64,000 nucleotides of DNA. Source: Paracentrotus lividus (lineage: Eukaryota; Echinodermata; Echinoidea; Camarodonta; Echinidae). Below are positions 12,901 to 21,863 of this stretch, one piece after another (position 1 is the first letter of the stretch; each line of letters begins with the position of its first letter). The stretch lies in the NCBI GenBank assembly GCA_940671915.1, contig CALNVZ010003433.1:30156654-30220653 (forward strand), in the 5' to 3' direction. Below the pieces are notes generated by a model. That model did no database searches. It was not told where the DNA came from and was given only the letters and a program-made list of their open reading frames with translations. Made by a program: the position numbers and the translations under genes.

Positions 12901-15900
12901 TAACGTACTTAGAATCTATTCCGTCTATAAAATGACTAATGACTCGACTCTATTCACGATCTGATTATATGGCATAAATATCTGATAGGCCTATAACCGT
13001 ATCAGGACAATTCCCCCAAGAACCGAAATACCAGCCCCGGACAATACCCCCTGGACAATTTACCTCTAAGGGACAATTACCCCCCCCCCGGAGACAATTA
13101 CCCCCAACAATAACCTCCCGACAATAACCCCCGGACAATAACCCCCGGGACAATTACACCCCCCAGAAAATTACCTCCCGGACAATTAACCACCGAACAT
13201 TCCTCCCGACAACTACGTCAGGAAATTGCCTCCGAGTACAACCCCCGACGACAACTAGCCCCCAAGGACAATTACCCTAAGACAATTACCCCCGACAACA
13301 AACCAGCTCAAGACAATTACCTCCTGGATAATTGCCCCCGACAATTACCCCTGGACAATTACCCCCTGGACAATTATCTCCCAGTACAATTACCCCCGAC
13401 ACTAACCCCGAGGACAACTACCCCAAGACAATTACCCCCGGGACAATTACCCCGACGACAACTACCAAGACAATTACCCCCTGGATAATTACCCCCAGAC
13501 AAATACCCCCCGGACAACTACCCCTGGACAATTACCTCTAAGGACAATTACCCCCCCACCCCCCGACAATTACCCCCCGACAATAACCTCCCGGACAATA
13601 ACCCCGGACCAAAAACCCCCGCGACAATTACCCCCAGAAAATTACTCCCGACAATAATTACCCCGAACAATTACCCCTAAACTACCTCAGGACAATTACC
13701 CCCGAGTACAACCCCCGACGACAACTAGCCCCAAGGACACCCTACTCCCTAAGACAATTACCCTAAGACAATTACCCCAAACAACACCACCTCAAGACAA
13801 TTACCTCCTGGAAATTACCCCCGGACATTACCCCCTGGACAATTATCCCAAGGTACAATTACCCCCGACAACTACCCCGAGACAACTACCCAGACAATTA
13901 CCCCCGGGACAATTACCCCCGACGACAACTACCCCAAAGACAATTACCCCTGGATAATTCCCCCCTGAAAATTACCCCAAGGACAACTAACCCCCCCCAA
14001 GAACGCTGTAAGAACCATGTCCAACGGCAATATTAAAGCATGAAATGCTTAGTAATAATGTTCATTGTTAGAACGCTGTAAGGAGAGCAACAATAACATC
14101 AGACGAAACGGTCTTGTACAAGTTGCAAATTTATATCTTTATACTTCATTTCTTCCCAATTCCATATAATTCATATTTTGTCAGGCCCAATTAATTGATT
14201 TCATTTAATTATGTGATACAATAAAATTAGATAAAAATCAATAAATTTGTTTGGAGAATACTACGTTGTGTTTGTCTTTAACAATTATCAATTCTCGATA
14301 GTTTTATACAGTAGGTACACATGAATAAGGTGGTGTAAATCAATCAAAAACTTATTGGCCCGAATTCTTGACGGTGGATTCTGCAAAATCTATGGTCTAA
14401 AACCATGGTTTCTATGGGCGGTCATAAGGGCCATAATTAATTACTCTATGAATTAACAAATAAAGTGAAAAATAAGTAATTTATGATATTTGATTTTACA
14501 ATTAACCTTATTTTTGCATAAGTTGACATTGGGCTTTACATGTTGTTTATATTTTCACTTTATTTACTAATTTTTTAATATGGAGTACGGAAAAACACTG
14601 TAGATCTATTTGATTATGTCATATCGTTTACAATCTAGGAATTTTGGTACTTAATTTCCTTCTTTGATGTTTAATTACTATCACCCTAAATGGTACAATT
14701 ACAAGGTGTTATTGTGTGTATTATCTTTGTTTTATTAAGTTATAAAGCCTCATCTCTTAATCAGTAATATTGCCTGATTGGGAAGGAAAAGGGGAAAAGG
14801 GAAGAAAAAAAAAAGAGGGAAAATCAAGGAAAAAAGAAGAAAGTGAGAGAGAGAGAGAGAAAGAAAAGGAGAAAGAGAAATATAAAATAGAAAGGGAAAG
14901 AGAAGGTAGAAAATATTTCGAAAACCTGCAACACCGGGCGAAACTCACAATGGCGCCGCTTGATCCGATGCCGGAGGGGGGGGGGGGAATTTTCCGGGGA
15001 GTAATTGTCCAGAGTAAATGTCCTCAGGGGGTAATTGTCCTCGGGATGTCTTCGGGGTAATTATCGGGGGTTTATATTGTCCAGGCCCGCGGGTGGAAAT
15101 TGTCCGGGGGGGGGGGGTAGAGTCTAATTGTCTGTCCTCGGCTCGGGGCCGGCGTCGGAGGGGGGGGGGGTAATTGTCCTAGAACCGCCTGTCATTGTCA
15201 ACAACACAACACTCACAGTCACACACTCAGCACGTAGAAAAGTCTACAAGTTCGCTTTTGCAGAGCTAGAGAACAATGCATTTTGATTGTTGGGTTTAGC
15301 TACCGGTAGCTATCGCGAGGAGCTCCGCCTCATGGTTGCGATGACTGAAGTGCGTTGACCATAACTGAACAACGCGATTCAGCTGTTCCCGATAAAGACC
15401 GCTTTGTCATGCGTGCTGTCAATCATAACCAAAGTGGCACTTACACTTATGCATGGTCAATCATAATTGACCTTGCACTGGGAAGTAACTTATTGCAGCA
15501 GTTTTCTTCCAATGGAAAGTCAATGCAGAAAAGTGTCTTGAGCAGCTCCCAGCCTGGCAGCCAAGTCAAGGTGGCATATCCAAAAAAGGGTCTAAAAATT
15601 CTACTAAACAAAATTGAAAATATCTAGACTAATGGAGAAGTTATATTGCAATGAGACTATAGATTATCTTAAATTGAGGTAGGTTTAAAAGCTGGTTTCG
15701 CTAACTATTATTGAGAAGTTTCCTCAGCAACCAAGAGGGCGACAGACAGCCATTTTTCTGTAGTGACTGATGTTGGTTTGCAGCTGTATGTGCCAAAGTG
15801 GACCCATTTCGCAAGAAAAACTGCAAGACTCGACTTCACAAAACTAGGTTAAGCGTAGACCCACTCTTTCAATATTTTTTAGAATAAAGAAGAGAAATAT

Positions 15901-16650
15901 AAAAAGGAACTTCAACGAATCCACTGTCGGACTACGCCCAACATTTGAAAACGTATAGACCCTAAAGAAATGAGGACTTACCAAAAAAATAAATGACGTC
16001 TTGACGAATCTAAATTTTATCGTGACTATTGTTCATTGGAAGGCACAATGCCATGGTACTGGTAGTGTATTTCGGCCAAATCGTCGTTTCGGAAACCACT
16101 CGCTCAAATGCTTGTACACAAGTCACAAGTGAATGGGGTGGAAAGAGGAAACCAATGGCAATGCGAGTGACTGAATGAAGCGCTGCTGTACAAAGTGAAT
16201 GGTGGTTTCCTCAATCACGATTATGCCTGTATTTCATATGCTAAACATGATCATTCGAGCGTCGTGCATAAATTATTAAATTATGGAGTAAACACTTCTA
16301 CGTGCTCAGTCTCGTAAACACTTGCAACTGTCGCGACCCCGCCGAGAGGCGAGACGGATGCGAAACGGACCACCTCAATTCAGCGGGACTGGCCCGCGGG
16401 AAGCTCTGTCACTGACTCAGTCTCAGCTGCACAATCGAAATTAACATTTTGTAAACAGATTAAAAATTACAAGAGCTTCGAAACCAGATGAAAAGCAAAT
16501 TTACTTTGTCTAATTGGTTAAAACCAGTAGAAAACAATCTGGGCACATGAAAATGCTGCAAAGTGTACAAATCGAAAAACGCTTACCTTCGTTCAAACCT
16601 TCGATCCCCAATGATTGAAACCGTTCAGCGGTTACTGTTTGGTTCGCCAT
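1397..16650 (-). CDS. NCAPD3: Condensin-2 complex subunit D3, N-terminal 418 codons (gene runs off left edge)
   Basis: NCAPD3 is the HEAT-repeat subunit that, with SMC2, SMC4, NCAPH2 and NCAPG2, makes the nuclear condensin II complex, which compacts and resolves chromosomes in prophase. Eight exons on the minus strand (16650-16587, 11308-11129, 10570-10409, 7605-7310, 3460-3327, 2851-2752, 2276-2158, 1595-1397) all have GT/AG borders and join in phase to 1254 nt. The product aligns along its length with what I recall of the human N-terminus: EWVNAVWDSDF near residue 22, AAAHLYILLLEIPG near 122, a basic-then-acidic linker (KRKRPEP, EDEEEEED), QLAYAGLEALCSGSHGE, and IRVLLQHMCVKVPDKVEYRT near 360. 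Human NCAPD3 is about 1500 residues, so roughly two thirds, including the main conserved condensin region, lie beyond position 1. The start is the first ATG, before ANQTVTAERF, right downstream of a CpG-rich patch. Confidence 0.93.
2158..2276 (-). CDS. NCAPD3: NCAPD3 exon 7
   Basis: A 119-nt exon, acceptor TTCTACAG and donor GTAAGT. It encodes VFKYLLPNILMLIGENQSVA followed by IQQMKDHAEAFA, matching the VFHQMLSVILMLEVGEG segment of human NCAPD3. Confidence 0.92.
2752..2851 (-). CDS. NCAPD3: NCAPD3 exon 6
   Basis: A 100-nt exon, acceptor TTCTTCAG and donor GTAATA. SISQLAYAGLEALCSGSHGE matches the IPELAYYGLYLLCSPIHGE stretch of human NCAPD3, one of the best conserved parts of the N-terminal region. 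Confidence 0.93.
3327..3460 (-). CDS. NCAPD3: NCAPD3 exon 5
   Basis: A 134-nt exon encoding EVVFLLRNVPLKSSEEIIEH through QGWEGHFGNK. The donor GTAAAC was chosen over an upstream GTAACA because only it gives the phase needed by exon 6 (codon AG|T). Divergent from human, in the place of the LRLLPKFSLKEKPQ segment. Confidence 0.85.
4005..4323. repeat. Three perfect DR1 (AGGTCA-A-AGGTCA) sites inside element B
   Basis: TGACCTTTGACCT occurs at 4005-4017, 4154-4166 and 4311-4323. Its reverse complement AGGTCAAAGGTCA is the textbook DR1 response element bound by HNF4 and RXR heterodimers. Additional half sites (TGACCC, TGACCTC) flank each. It is one copy per tandem unit of the repeat, so chance or repeat history explains the number. 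Binding is not shown. Confidence 0.6.
4464..6094. mobile_element. Element C: 1.6 kb element with TIR GGTCCATTCCACG and iterated ACATACGTAAC motif
   Basis: Perfect 13-bp terminal inverted repeats (4464-4476 and 6082-6094). Removing the element and one AAA restores the ACCCGAAAACAT junction seen intact at window start, so the insertion into element B is clear, with a probable 3-bp AAA duplication. The interior carries at least eight copies of ACAYACGTAAC (about 4825, 4990, 5350, 5523, 5688, 5708, 5895, 6072), spaced about 165-190 bp or twice that. Two lie in near-perfect palindromes (GTAACATACGTAACGTTATG continuing to TTAC at 5016). The flanking text also repeats (4855-4950 resembles 5210-5300). 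No coding capacity. Confidence 0.8.
6771..6948. repeat. 178-bp A/AG simple repeat with a 72-nt A run
   Basis: A pure A/G strand, built of AAAAAAG units on both sides of an uninterrupted A run at 6827-6898, ending in TAAATAAATAAA. Lysine-rich or phenylalanine-rich open frames here are artefacts of the homopolymer. The exact length is likely to be unreliable in any assembly. Confidence 0.9.
7310..7605 (-). CDS. NCAPD3: NCAPD3 exon 4 (basic/acidic linker)
   Basis: A 296-nt exon, acceptor TTTTAG and donor GTAGGA, ending in phase 0. It encodes HPVMF-like QPMLFEEALNIFKLWP, then a basic stretch (GNKRKRPEP, GGGKKSRRLN) likely to serve nuclear import, then an acidic run (EDEEEEEDMEE), then VDRICRAIFHAIK. 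The order of hydrophobic, basic, acidic and hydrophobic segments is the same as in human NCAPD3. Confidence 0.92.
8160..8190 (+). ncRNA. tRNA-like A-box fragment (possible tRNA-derived SINE remnant)
   Basis: TGGCCGAGTGGTAAAG resembles the D-arm/A-box of leucine or serine tRNAs. No matching B-box, anticodon arm or acceptor stem is visible downstream, so this is at most a fragment in NCAPD3 intron 3. Confidence 0.25.
8354..10311. mobile_element. 2 kb inverted-repeat element in NCAPD3 intron 3
   Basis: The ends carry TTAAAGTAGACA in inverted orientation (around 8353-8364 and 10300-10311), followed by weaker inverted similarity. TGACGTCA sits about 194 nt from the left end (8548-8555) and about 205 nt from the right end (10099-10106), inside GC-richer patches with CCCCCA and GCGG in matching order, as expected of long, diverged terminal inverted repeats. 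The interior (8650-10000) has no supported coding region. Confidence 0.5.
10409..10570 (-). CDS. NCAPD3: NCAPD3 exon 3
   Basis: A 162-nt exon, acceptor TTTTAG and donor GTAATG. It reads FWNVLCENGIVPRALLAGLH and then AAAHLYILLLEIP, corresponding to the FFIENNVSHSTLVALFYHF and AAGLYFLLLEVPG segments of the human protein, part of the N-terminal helical repeats. Confidence 0.92.
11129..11308 (-). CDS. NCAPD3: NCAPD3 exon 2
   Basis: A 180-nt exon preceded by a pyrimidine tract and CAG, with donor GTATAT. It encodes EWVNAVWDSDFIENPEIPEA, matching the EWVDTVWELDF-type opening of vertebrate NCAPD3, and closes with TLPQGNNAAG. Confidence 0.9.
11309..12997. other. NCAPD3 intron 1, 3' part: no gene seen
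   Basis: AT-rich intron with short repeated CTAGATCTAGATCTA and TAGGCCTA words that recur through the window. It includes a candidate tRNA-like patch at 12138-12198. Open frames of 60-86 codons here show no recognisable domain. Confidence 0.5.
12138..12198 (-). ncRNA. tRNA-like / SINE-head Pol III promoter (candidate)
   Basis: On the minus strand TGGTGTAGCCGAGG (12198-12185) fits an A box and AGTTCGACTCC (12148-12138) fits a B box, with the spacing of a tRNA. A full cloverleaf with paired acceptor stem is not evident, so a decayed tRNA or a tRNA-derived SINE is more likely than a working tRNA gene. Confidence 0.35.
12998..15184. mobile_element. Foldback element with tandem-repeat terminal arms (TU/FB-like)
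   Basis: The left arm (12998-13995) is several dozen degenerate units of 13-17 bp of the form GGACAATTACCCC. The right arm (about 14975-15184) is the same unit inverted (GGGGTAATTGTCC), 200 nt long with long G runs. The outer ends are AGGACAATT and AATTGTCCT. The 980-bp centre (13996-14975) holds an AT-rich region with a repeated GAACGCTGTAAG (14003, 14072) and a purine-rich tract (14777-14908). Terminal inverted repeats composed of short tandem units are the defining structure of foldback transposons. I found no clear target-site duplication. It lies in NCAPD3 intron 1. Confidence 0.65.
13000..13995 (+). repeat. GGACAATTACCCC minisatellite (left arm)
   Basis: Near-tandem units of 13-17 bp with variable C-run length, occasional CAACTACCCC and CAATAACCTCCC variants, and a higher-order duplication: 13200-13330 resembles 13640-13820 (both contain ACAACCCCCGACGACAACTAG). 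This second-level repeat suggests block duplication inside the array. Confidence 0.85.
15185..16586. other. NCAPD3 intron 1, 5' part: no gene seen
   Basis: Mixed-composition intron. A 90-codon open frame on the plus strand from 15355 has no recognisable domain and no splice support. GC-richer patches occur near 16330-16400. Confidence 0.5.
16587..16650 (-). CDS. NCAPD3: NCAPD3 exon 1 (start codon, 21 codons + 1 nt)
   Basis: The ATG is at 16650-16648. It encodes MANQTVTAERFQSLGIEGLNE and ends with donor GTAAGC in phase 1. This extreme N-terminus is not conserved with human. The call rests on the exact phase match to exon 2 and on position just below a GC-rich upstream patch. Confidence 0.75.
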
Positions 16651-16720
16651 TTTAATTCAGTCAATCAAAATTGCCGCGCGCTATTATATTGAGCGCGCGC
16701 CGTCTGAACAAACTTAACTT
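16651..16720 (-). promoter_or_regulatory. NCAPD3: NCAPD3 proximal promoter / 5' UTR (candidate)
   Basis: Immediately upstream of the NCAPD3 ATG is a CpG-rich patch with two GCGCGC cores separated by an AT-rich TCAATATAATA spacer, in an otherwise AT-rich surrounding. CpG-rich, TATA-less promoters suit a housekeeping/cell-cycle gene. No transcription start can be fixed from sequence alone. Confidence 0.45.
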
Positions 16721-18585
16721 GTTAGTCTTAAAAGTATTGCCTAGGGATATTTTTTTTTATCCCTAACATGAATTATTTTATCTATTTGACTTGGTTTTTA
16801 ATTTAAAAATTATTTTGTGACAATCAAAATTATAGCAGCAATTTAATAAAAATATAAAAGTGTATTTTTCTCAAAAATTAATTCCTTTAAAAAAAAAATA
16901 ATAATAATGTGATACCTCTTTTAATCTAAGGCTATAAAAGCAGTCTCGTAAAAAAGGGAAATTACGTCATTGGGAAAGGTTGGTTTCAGCGAATCAGAAT
17001 ATCGGCTTCTTCACAGATACCGAAAAAAAGGAAAAAGAAAAGACTCGTTGATTTTGACAAGGGGCAATTAATTAAAGATGCAAACGCAAACTAATAATCA
17101 ATAGAGAGAGTAAAGTAATCAGGCTCCGTAAATTAAGATAATAACATGATTTGTGCATTCATTTTATAATTAATATTAAATAATGGTAATTCTAAGTATT
17201 TACATTATCAACAACAAAAAATCTACGTATATGACATTAACCCTTCTCTAAAGTAGCCTGATCCATCAATTACGAAAGACAAAAATATGACAGGTGTAAT
17301 GATGAGCGGTCTGTCATCTGCCGCTTTAGTAGTGCCCCCTTGGTCTGAACGCTACCTTCGGGTATTACCAATATTAGTAGTCCATTGGATCGCAAAAGCT
17401 TTACGACTTTCTTTTTCCCACCAATTATGTCAACAGCAAGTATAATGAGTATCAGAGACTATAAATAGGCATGCGCTCGTGGTATCTTCTCGGTTCTATT
17501 TTTATCCACATTAACATACCCTTGATGAGTAGTAATGAAACCCGACACATGTCCACCTATGACCCTGTGACTCAGATTAGCGACGATGCATCCCATTGGT
17601 CACTTACATATGGTAATTTTGTTTGTCTGCATTATTGTCCAATCAGCTTCTTTGTCATTAAAATTACCCTATTATACTCGGGAACCTCGGAACCTGTCGA
17701 CGGTGAGTGAAATGCCGAATTATATTTTCTGATAAATTTTAGGGGTTAAACGTGCCACAGCTCTTCCGAGCTGCTGCTATAGCTGAATGATGACATAATT
17801 ACTTCAAAATTACCTTATTTGATGTAGATTTTTTTGCACTTTTTCCGTAGTGTAGAATATTAGCTTTCTGATGCACTAACGCTCTTTTACCCATTGGCTC
17901 TATGTAGAAAGATATGGGACTGTAAAAAACACACGTCAATGGCCTGTGCATGCCGTTTACGTTCGTAACTCCAGTGTTTGAGAAATCTAAAAAATATATG
18001 TTGAGATTTATGATCATGTTTAATGGAGTAATTAAGGATACGATGTTGTATATTATTAATTTTTCTCCGCATATTGTTTCTTCCTGACCTATGATCGTTA
18101 TGACGTAAGAATTTTGTAAGATATGCAGGCCAATGATCATAAATTGGATGTTGAACTAACGTAGACTCTAACGTAATATGAGTCGTGAAAGAGCTGTTCT
18201 CTGTGTGTCCTGCATGCTCAGCGCCGCCATAGGCCGAGGCGGCCGCGCGCTGGGTGGAGCCCTAGGCAATAGGGCCTTTGCCCATGAGCTGCTTCCACAT
18301 CAGCTCGAGCTTGCTCCTTATCGAGATTCTAGCCCGATCAGCCCTCCCCCGGAAAAATCTTTAGATACGAGACAGCCTAAGACTAAGTTTGACGATAATA
18401 TCGCTCTCGAGCGATGAATTAGTTTGAGCTACGCTACGGAGCATGCGCAATTTGGACTCTTGGAGTGTGAGTTTTGAAAATCGCGCCATTTTTTCCCGCG
18501 CTATGGCGGGCTGGGGACTTCCAGTTGCGAGCATTTTCTCAATTATTTCTAATGTAGGTCTAGATTTTTCTTATGTTTTTTTTGG
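16721..18585. other. Divergent intergenic region with promoter-like patches
   Basis: No coding exon is recognised. Two patches look promoter-like. The first is at 17460, CTATAAATAGGC (TATA-box form), with a possible splice donor GGTGAGTG near 17701. The second, at 18180-18560, is CpG-rich, with GCATGCGCA (NRF1-like) near 18440 and TTTTTTCCCGCGC (E2F-like) near 18492. Either could start a non-coding first exon of the plus-strand BICRA gene; I cannot choose between them. Confidence 0.35.
18436..18530 (+). promoter_or_regulatory. CpG-rich patch with NRF1-like and E2F-like sites
   Basis: GCATGCGCA followed within about 50 nt by GCGCCATTTTTTCCCGCGC and an ATGGCGGGCTGGGG stretch stands out from the AT-rich background. 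This combination is typical of CpG-island housekeeping promoters. BICRA, 9 kb downstream on the same strand, is the most likely client. Inference only. Confidence 0.35.
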
Positions 18586-19141
18586 GTGTTTTTTTTTTTG
18601 TCCTTCTTTTATTTTCTCTTTTATAATTCCTTAAGTCTATTTCTTTGTTTTATCCTTCATTCATCTTCTCTTCTCTCAGTTCTTACGTATTTTTTTTTTT
18701 TGTCATTCTTTATCTTCTCTTCTCTTAATTCTTACATGTATGTATTCTTTGTTTTCCTTTCTTCGTTTTATCTTCTATCATTCTTAAGTATTTCTTTGTT
18801 TTATCCTTCATCGTCCATCTATTCCTGTCTCTCAATTCTTATGTAGGGTCTATTTCTTTGTTTTTGTCATTCTTTCATCTTCTCTTCTCATAATTCTTAT
18901 TATAGGGGGCCTATTTCTTTGTTTTTGTCATTCTTTCATCTTCTCTTCTCTCAGTTATGTAGGCCTATTTTTTGTTTTTCCTTCTTTGGTTTTATCATCT
19001 AGATCATTTCTTATGTATTTCTTTGTTTTATCCTTCATTCTTCCATCTTCTCTTCTCTCAATTCTTATGTATTTCTTTGTGTTTGTCAGTCTTTCATCTT
19101 CTCTTCTCTTAATTATTTTGTATTTCTTTGTTTTTGTCATA
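18586..19141. repeat. Pyrimidine-rich minisatellite, unit about 50 bp
   Basis: Repeats of the pattern TATTTCTTTGTTTTTGTCAT + TCTTTCATCTTCTCTTCTC + TCAATTCTTATG. The array resumes after an insertion at 19488-19530, and related arrays occur at 19761-19830 and 24415-24670. Open frames rich in F/S/L here are artefacts. Confidence 0.85.
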
Positions 19142-19485
19142 TGATGCACCACGCCGTACACCGGGTACCGTTGTAACCCGGGGTACAGCGTTGTGCAGCG
19201 CCCTCTCGTGTCCATTAGCATACAGTTATACAGTGTTTTCACGCTGAGTATTATTTTCATGGTCGTATGATCGGTGCGACAATGATCACAAGGCCTGTTT
19301 TCCTTCTTTAATATTATCTAATGACAATAATAGTACAAATTTAACTTATTATAGTATTTACTCAAGAATTTATATTTAATTTTGGACAGTTTGGTAACTC
19401 ATAAATCAGCGCTAAAAATAAAATAAATAATTCAACAGAACGGTGATTTTTTTTTTGGTACCCCAGGGTACCAAAAAGTGCATCA
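19142..19485. mobile_element. 344-bp Tc1/mariner-like MITE splitting the minisatellite
   Basis: Terminal inverted repeats TGATGCAC...GTGCATCA, each followed inward by GGTACC palindromes, flanked by TA on both sides (19140-19141 and 19486-19487). TA duplication is the hallmark of the Tc1/mariner superfamily. It sits within a minisatellite array, with array sequence continuing on the right. Non-coding. Confidence 0.75.
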
Positions 19486-19540
19486 TATATACATTCTTTC
19501 ATCTTCACGTCTCTCAATTCTTATGTACATGTAGGATGGG

Positions 19541-19760
19541 GGGCCCGTTGTCCGGACACTTAAGCAGATAAAAACATCATCTTTTGCTCTCGATTTTCTT
19601 AAAATTTGAGCAGTAAATAGCAAAAATATTTGTAAATATTTGTGCTTTGTTATATTGTCTGATATTATTTTCAATCAATTAATGAAATATTGATCACAAA
19701 GCTCCTAATTGCCGTCTTTGTCCGGACAAACAACCCGTCCGGACATACAACAACCGGGTA
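19541..19760. mobile_element. Small inverted-repeat element with TTGTCCGGACA ends
   Basis: CCCGTTGTCCGGACA at the left, and TTTGTCCGGACAAACAACCC followed by GTCCGGACATACAACAACCGGG at the right, give a nested inverted repeat around about 140 bp of AT-rich DNA. Exact borders and target duplication are unresolved. Confidence 0.5.
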
Positions 19761-19837
19761 TAGGCCTATTTCTTTGCTTTTCCTTCTTTCGTTTTATTGT
19801 CTATCATTTCTTATGTTATCTTTTTTTTGGTCATTCT

Positions 19838-21015
19838 AATACCCAAGGAAATCACTTTCATAGGAGAGCATAATGAGAGAAGCAATTTAAAAAAAAGTTT
19901 CATCAAAATCGGTTAAAAAGAAGAGAGTTATGGAAGTTTGAAAAGTCTCGTTTTACCTTCTATGGGGATCCTCAAATTGGCAACATCAGCTTCAAAATGG
20001 CCGATTTTATGGACAACTCTCCATTGGTTTTGTACACGAATTTTCAGATTTTCCCCATTTTCTTTCAAAATACGTCTCATTTACTTCTGAGCTCAAAATA
20101 TGTCATGGAAAAAATATATTTCACACAACATATGTTGAGCTCAGAATAGGGTATGGCCATCGGGTTGGGTCAAAAAGTGTGACATCTCATCATAACTCAA
20201 AACTACAAATGATATATGTTTTAAGTACGTAGGCATTACATTAGTATCATGACCCTGAATGTCCTTGGAAAATATGGGCCATTTAGACTAAATTTTGATG
20301 AAGTTATTGAACAAAATATGCAATAACTATGTGACATGGACATCATGTCCATGTCACATAGTTATTGTGATATTTGGTCATAACACTCAAATTACACCAG
20401 CTATATTGACCAAAATGTGATAAAATATGCATATTGACTTGATTAATCAGTTAGCCAAATATCTCAAGTATCGGGTGCTCGGCTTAATTTTTAAGAGAAA
20501 ATTAAAAAATGTATCACTACGTGACAGAAGTCCATCAAATGTCACAAAACATAACGTAGTAAAGGACTTGATGTCCATGTAACGTAGTGAAACAAAAACT
20601 CTGCTAATGACATCATTGATGAAGTCCTGAGTAAATTTTGATAAGAAATAACATCCCCTGTACTGACAGTAATCAAAATAATCCTTTATTTTGTATAAAA
20701 CATAATACAAGTGTTGCTATAATAGAAATTATGAAATAACTATGTGACATGGACTTCGCGAAGTCCATGTCACGTAGTGATAGCTTATTGGAAATTTCAG
20801 GTACTTAGTGCCCACCTATAAGAATGTAACTTTTTGAGGGTTGTAAGATCAAGCCCTAATTTGCATTGAGTACAAAATTGAAACCAAATAAGCTACTATT
20901 TTTAAATAAATGAATGTCAAGTGAAAAATTACCCCAACCCGATGGCCATACCCAATAGACATATTTTGAAAGAAAATTGGGAAAATCTGAAAATTTGTGT
21001 ACAAAACCAATCAAC
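19838..21015. mobile_element. Second copy of element A family, interrupted by an 805-bp insertion
   Basis: From AATACCCAAGGAAATCACTT this follows the element A left end without the B insertion, through GTTTCATCAAAATCGG, the GTCTCGTTTTACCTTC arm and the loop, then is broken at 20149. It resumes at 20954 with AGACATATTTTGAAAG and is lost near 21015, so the right arm is truncated. It provides the empty-site reference for element B. Confidence 0.75.
20149..20953. mobile_element. 805-bp element with 21-22 bp TIRs and iterated ACTATGTGACATGGAC motif
   Basis: Both ends carry GGGTATGGCCATCGGGTTGG in inverted orientation. AATA lies outside each end, a possible 4-bp target duplication. Inside, 20321-20367 is a 47-nt palindrome with 23-nt perfect arms and a 1-nt centre, and 20738-20775 is a second palindrome with the same ACTATGTGACATGGAC core. 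Degenerate copies (CACTACGTGACAGAAGTCC, CATGTAACGTAGTG) occur around 20510-20590. Palindrome centres are about 205 bp apart via the middle copies. Non-coding. Confidence 0.8.
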
Positions 21016-21043
21016 ATGGACTGTGTTAATAAGACCTATGCTT

Positions 21044-21213
21044 TAAAAAAATATAAACATGTAACACAAAATTATTTTGTCCAACCGCGCTACAAGGTGT
21101 CCAGAAAAATGAAAACAATTAAATGTAGTAAAAAAATATAAACATGTAACACAAAATTAGTTTGTCCAACGGCGCTACAAGGTGTCCAGAAAAATGAAAA
21201 CAATTAAATGTAG
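21044..21213. repeat. Tandem duplication, unit about 85 bp
   Basis: Two head-to-tail copies beginning ATATAAACATGTAACACAAA, containing GCGCTACAAGGTGTCC and ending AACAATTAAATGTAGT. I see only about two differences between them, so the duplication is recent. Confidence 0.85.
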
Positions 21214-21343
21214 TGAAAAAGTGGTGTAAACCCTTTCTTCTACATATGTTTTACTATTTAAACAATGATTATTGCAAGAAAAATGTTTCAACTCAACTCT
21301 GTATTTACATACATGCAAAGAAAAGGAAAAAAACACATAAAAT

Positions 21344-21863
21344 TACATGTATGGTGGGGGTTCATAAAGCTACGCGGTTCATAAAGCTACGCACTGCAAA
21401 ATACGCGCTAAAGTGAATGGGGCCAAAATATGCACTCGCATAATACAGGCGCCGTCATAGCAAAAAAGTGTTTCATTTCAAAGTTCAAAATTCCACCTTT
21501 TACGGCTAAACATAAAAGTGAGGTTCTAGAAAGGTAACAATTATTGAATTTTGGTAACTTTTTCATAATATATCATGAAAATTTGGAAGAAAACAAATAA
21601 TTAAAAGTGTTAAATCAAACTTCAAAGTGAGTGCGTAGACTTATGAACCTTTCTTTTCTGACGGCAACGGAGGAGAGGGTTTCGATCTCGCCGCGATTTT
21701 CGTAATTGCTGTTAGTTTTATTCCATTTTTTTTGCACCAAGTAAATCCTCACAAAATGTAGCAAAAGATGGTATAAAGATAGTAATATGAAATATTAAAT
21801 TATATGACTTCTAAATCGTCAAAAACTTAGTGCGTAGCTTTATGACCCCCCTTCATACATGTA
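21344..21863. mobile_element. 520-bp MITE with GGTTCATAAAGCTACGC ends
   Basis: Inverted ends TACATGTATG + (GT/AA) + GGGGGTTCATAAAGCTACGC, about 32 bp with few mismatches. The left end has an extra direct GGTTCATAAAGCTACGC. The interior is AT-rich and non-coding. Whether the outer TACATGTATG belongs to the element or flanks it is uncertain. Confidence 0.65.

Noticed and set aside
13000..13995. CRISPR-like array
   Set aside because: Repeats are 13-17 bp, degenerate and have no unique spacers; eukaryotic context; the inverse array on the other side identifies a foldback element.
15355..15627. 90-codon plus-strand ORF in NCAPD3 intron 1
   Set aside because: No recognisable domain or splice context; chance length for this composition.
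18178..18417. 79-codon ORF (MSRERAVLCVSCML...)
   Set aside because: A CpG-rich patch explains the open frame; no homology recognised, and a promoter role is as likely.
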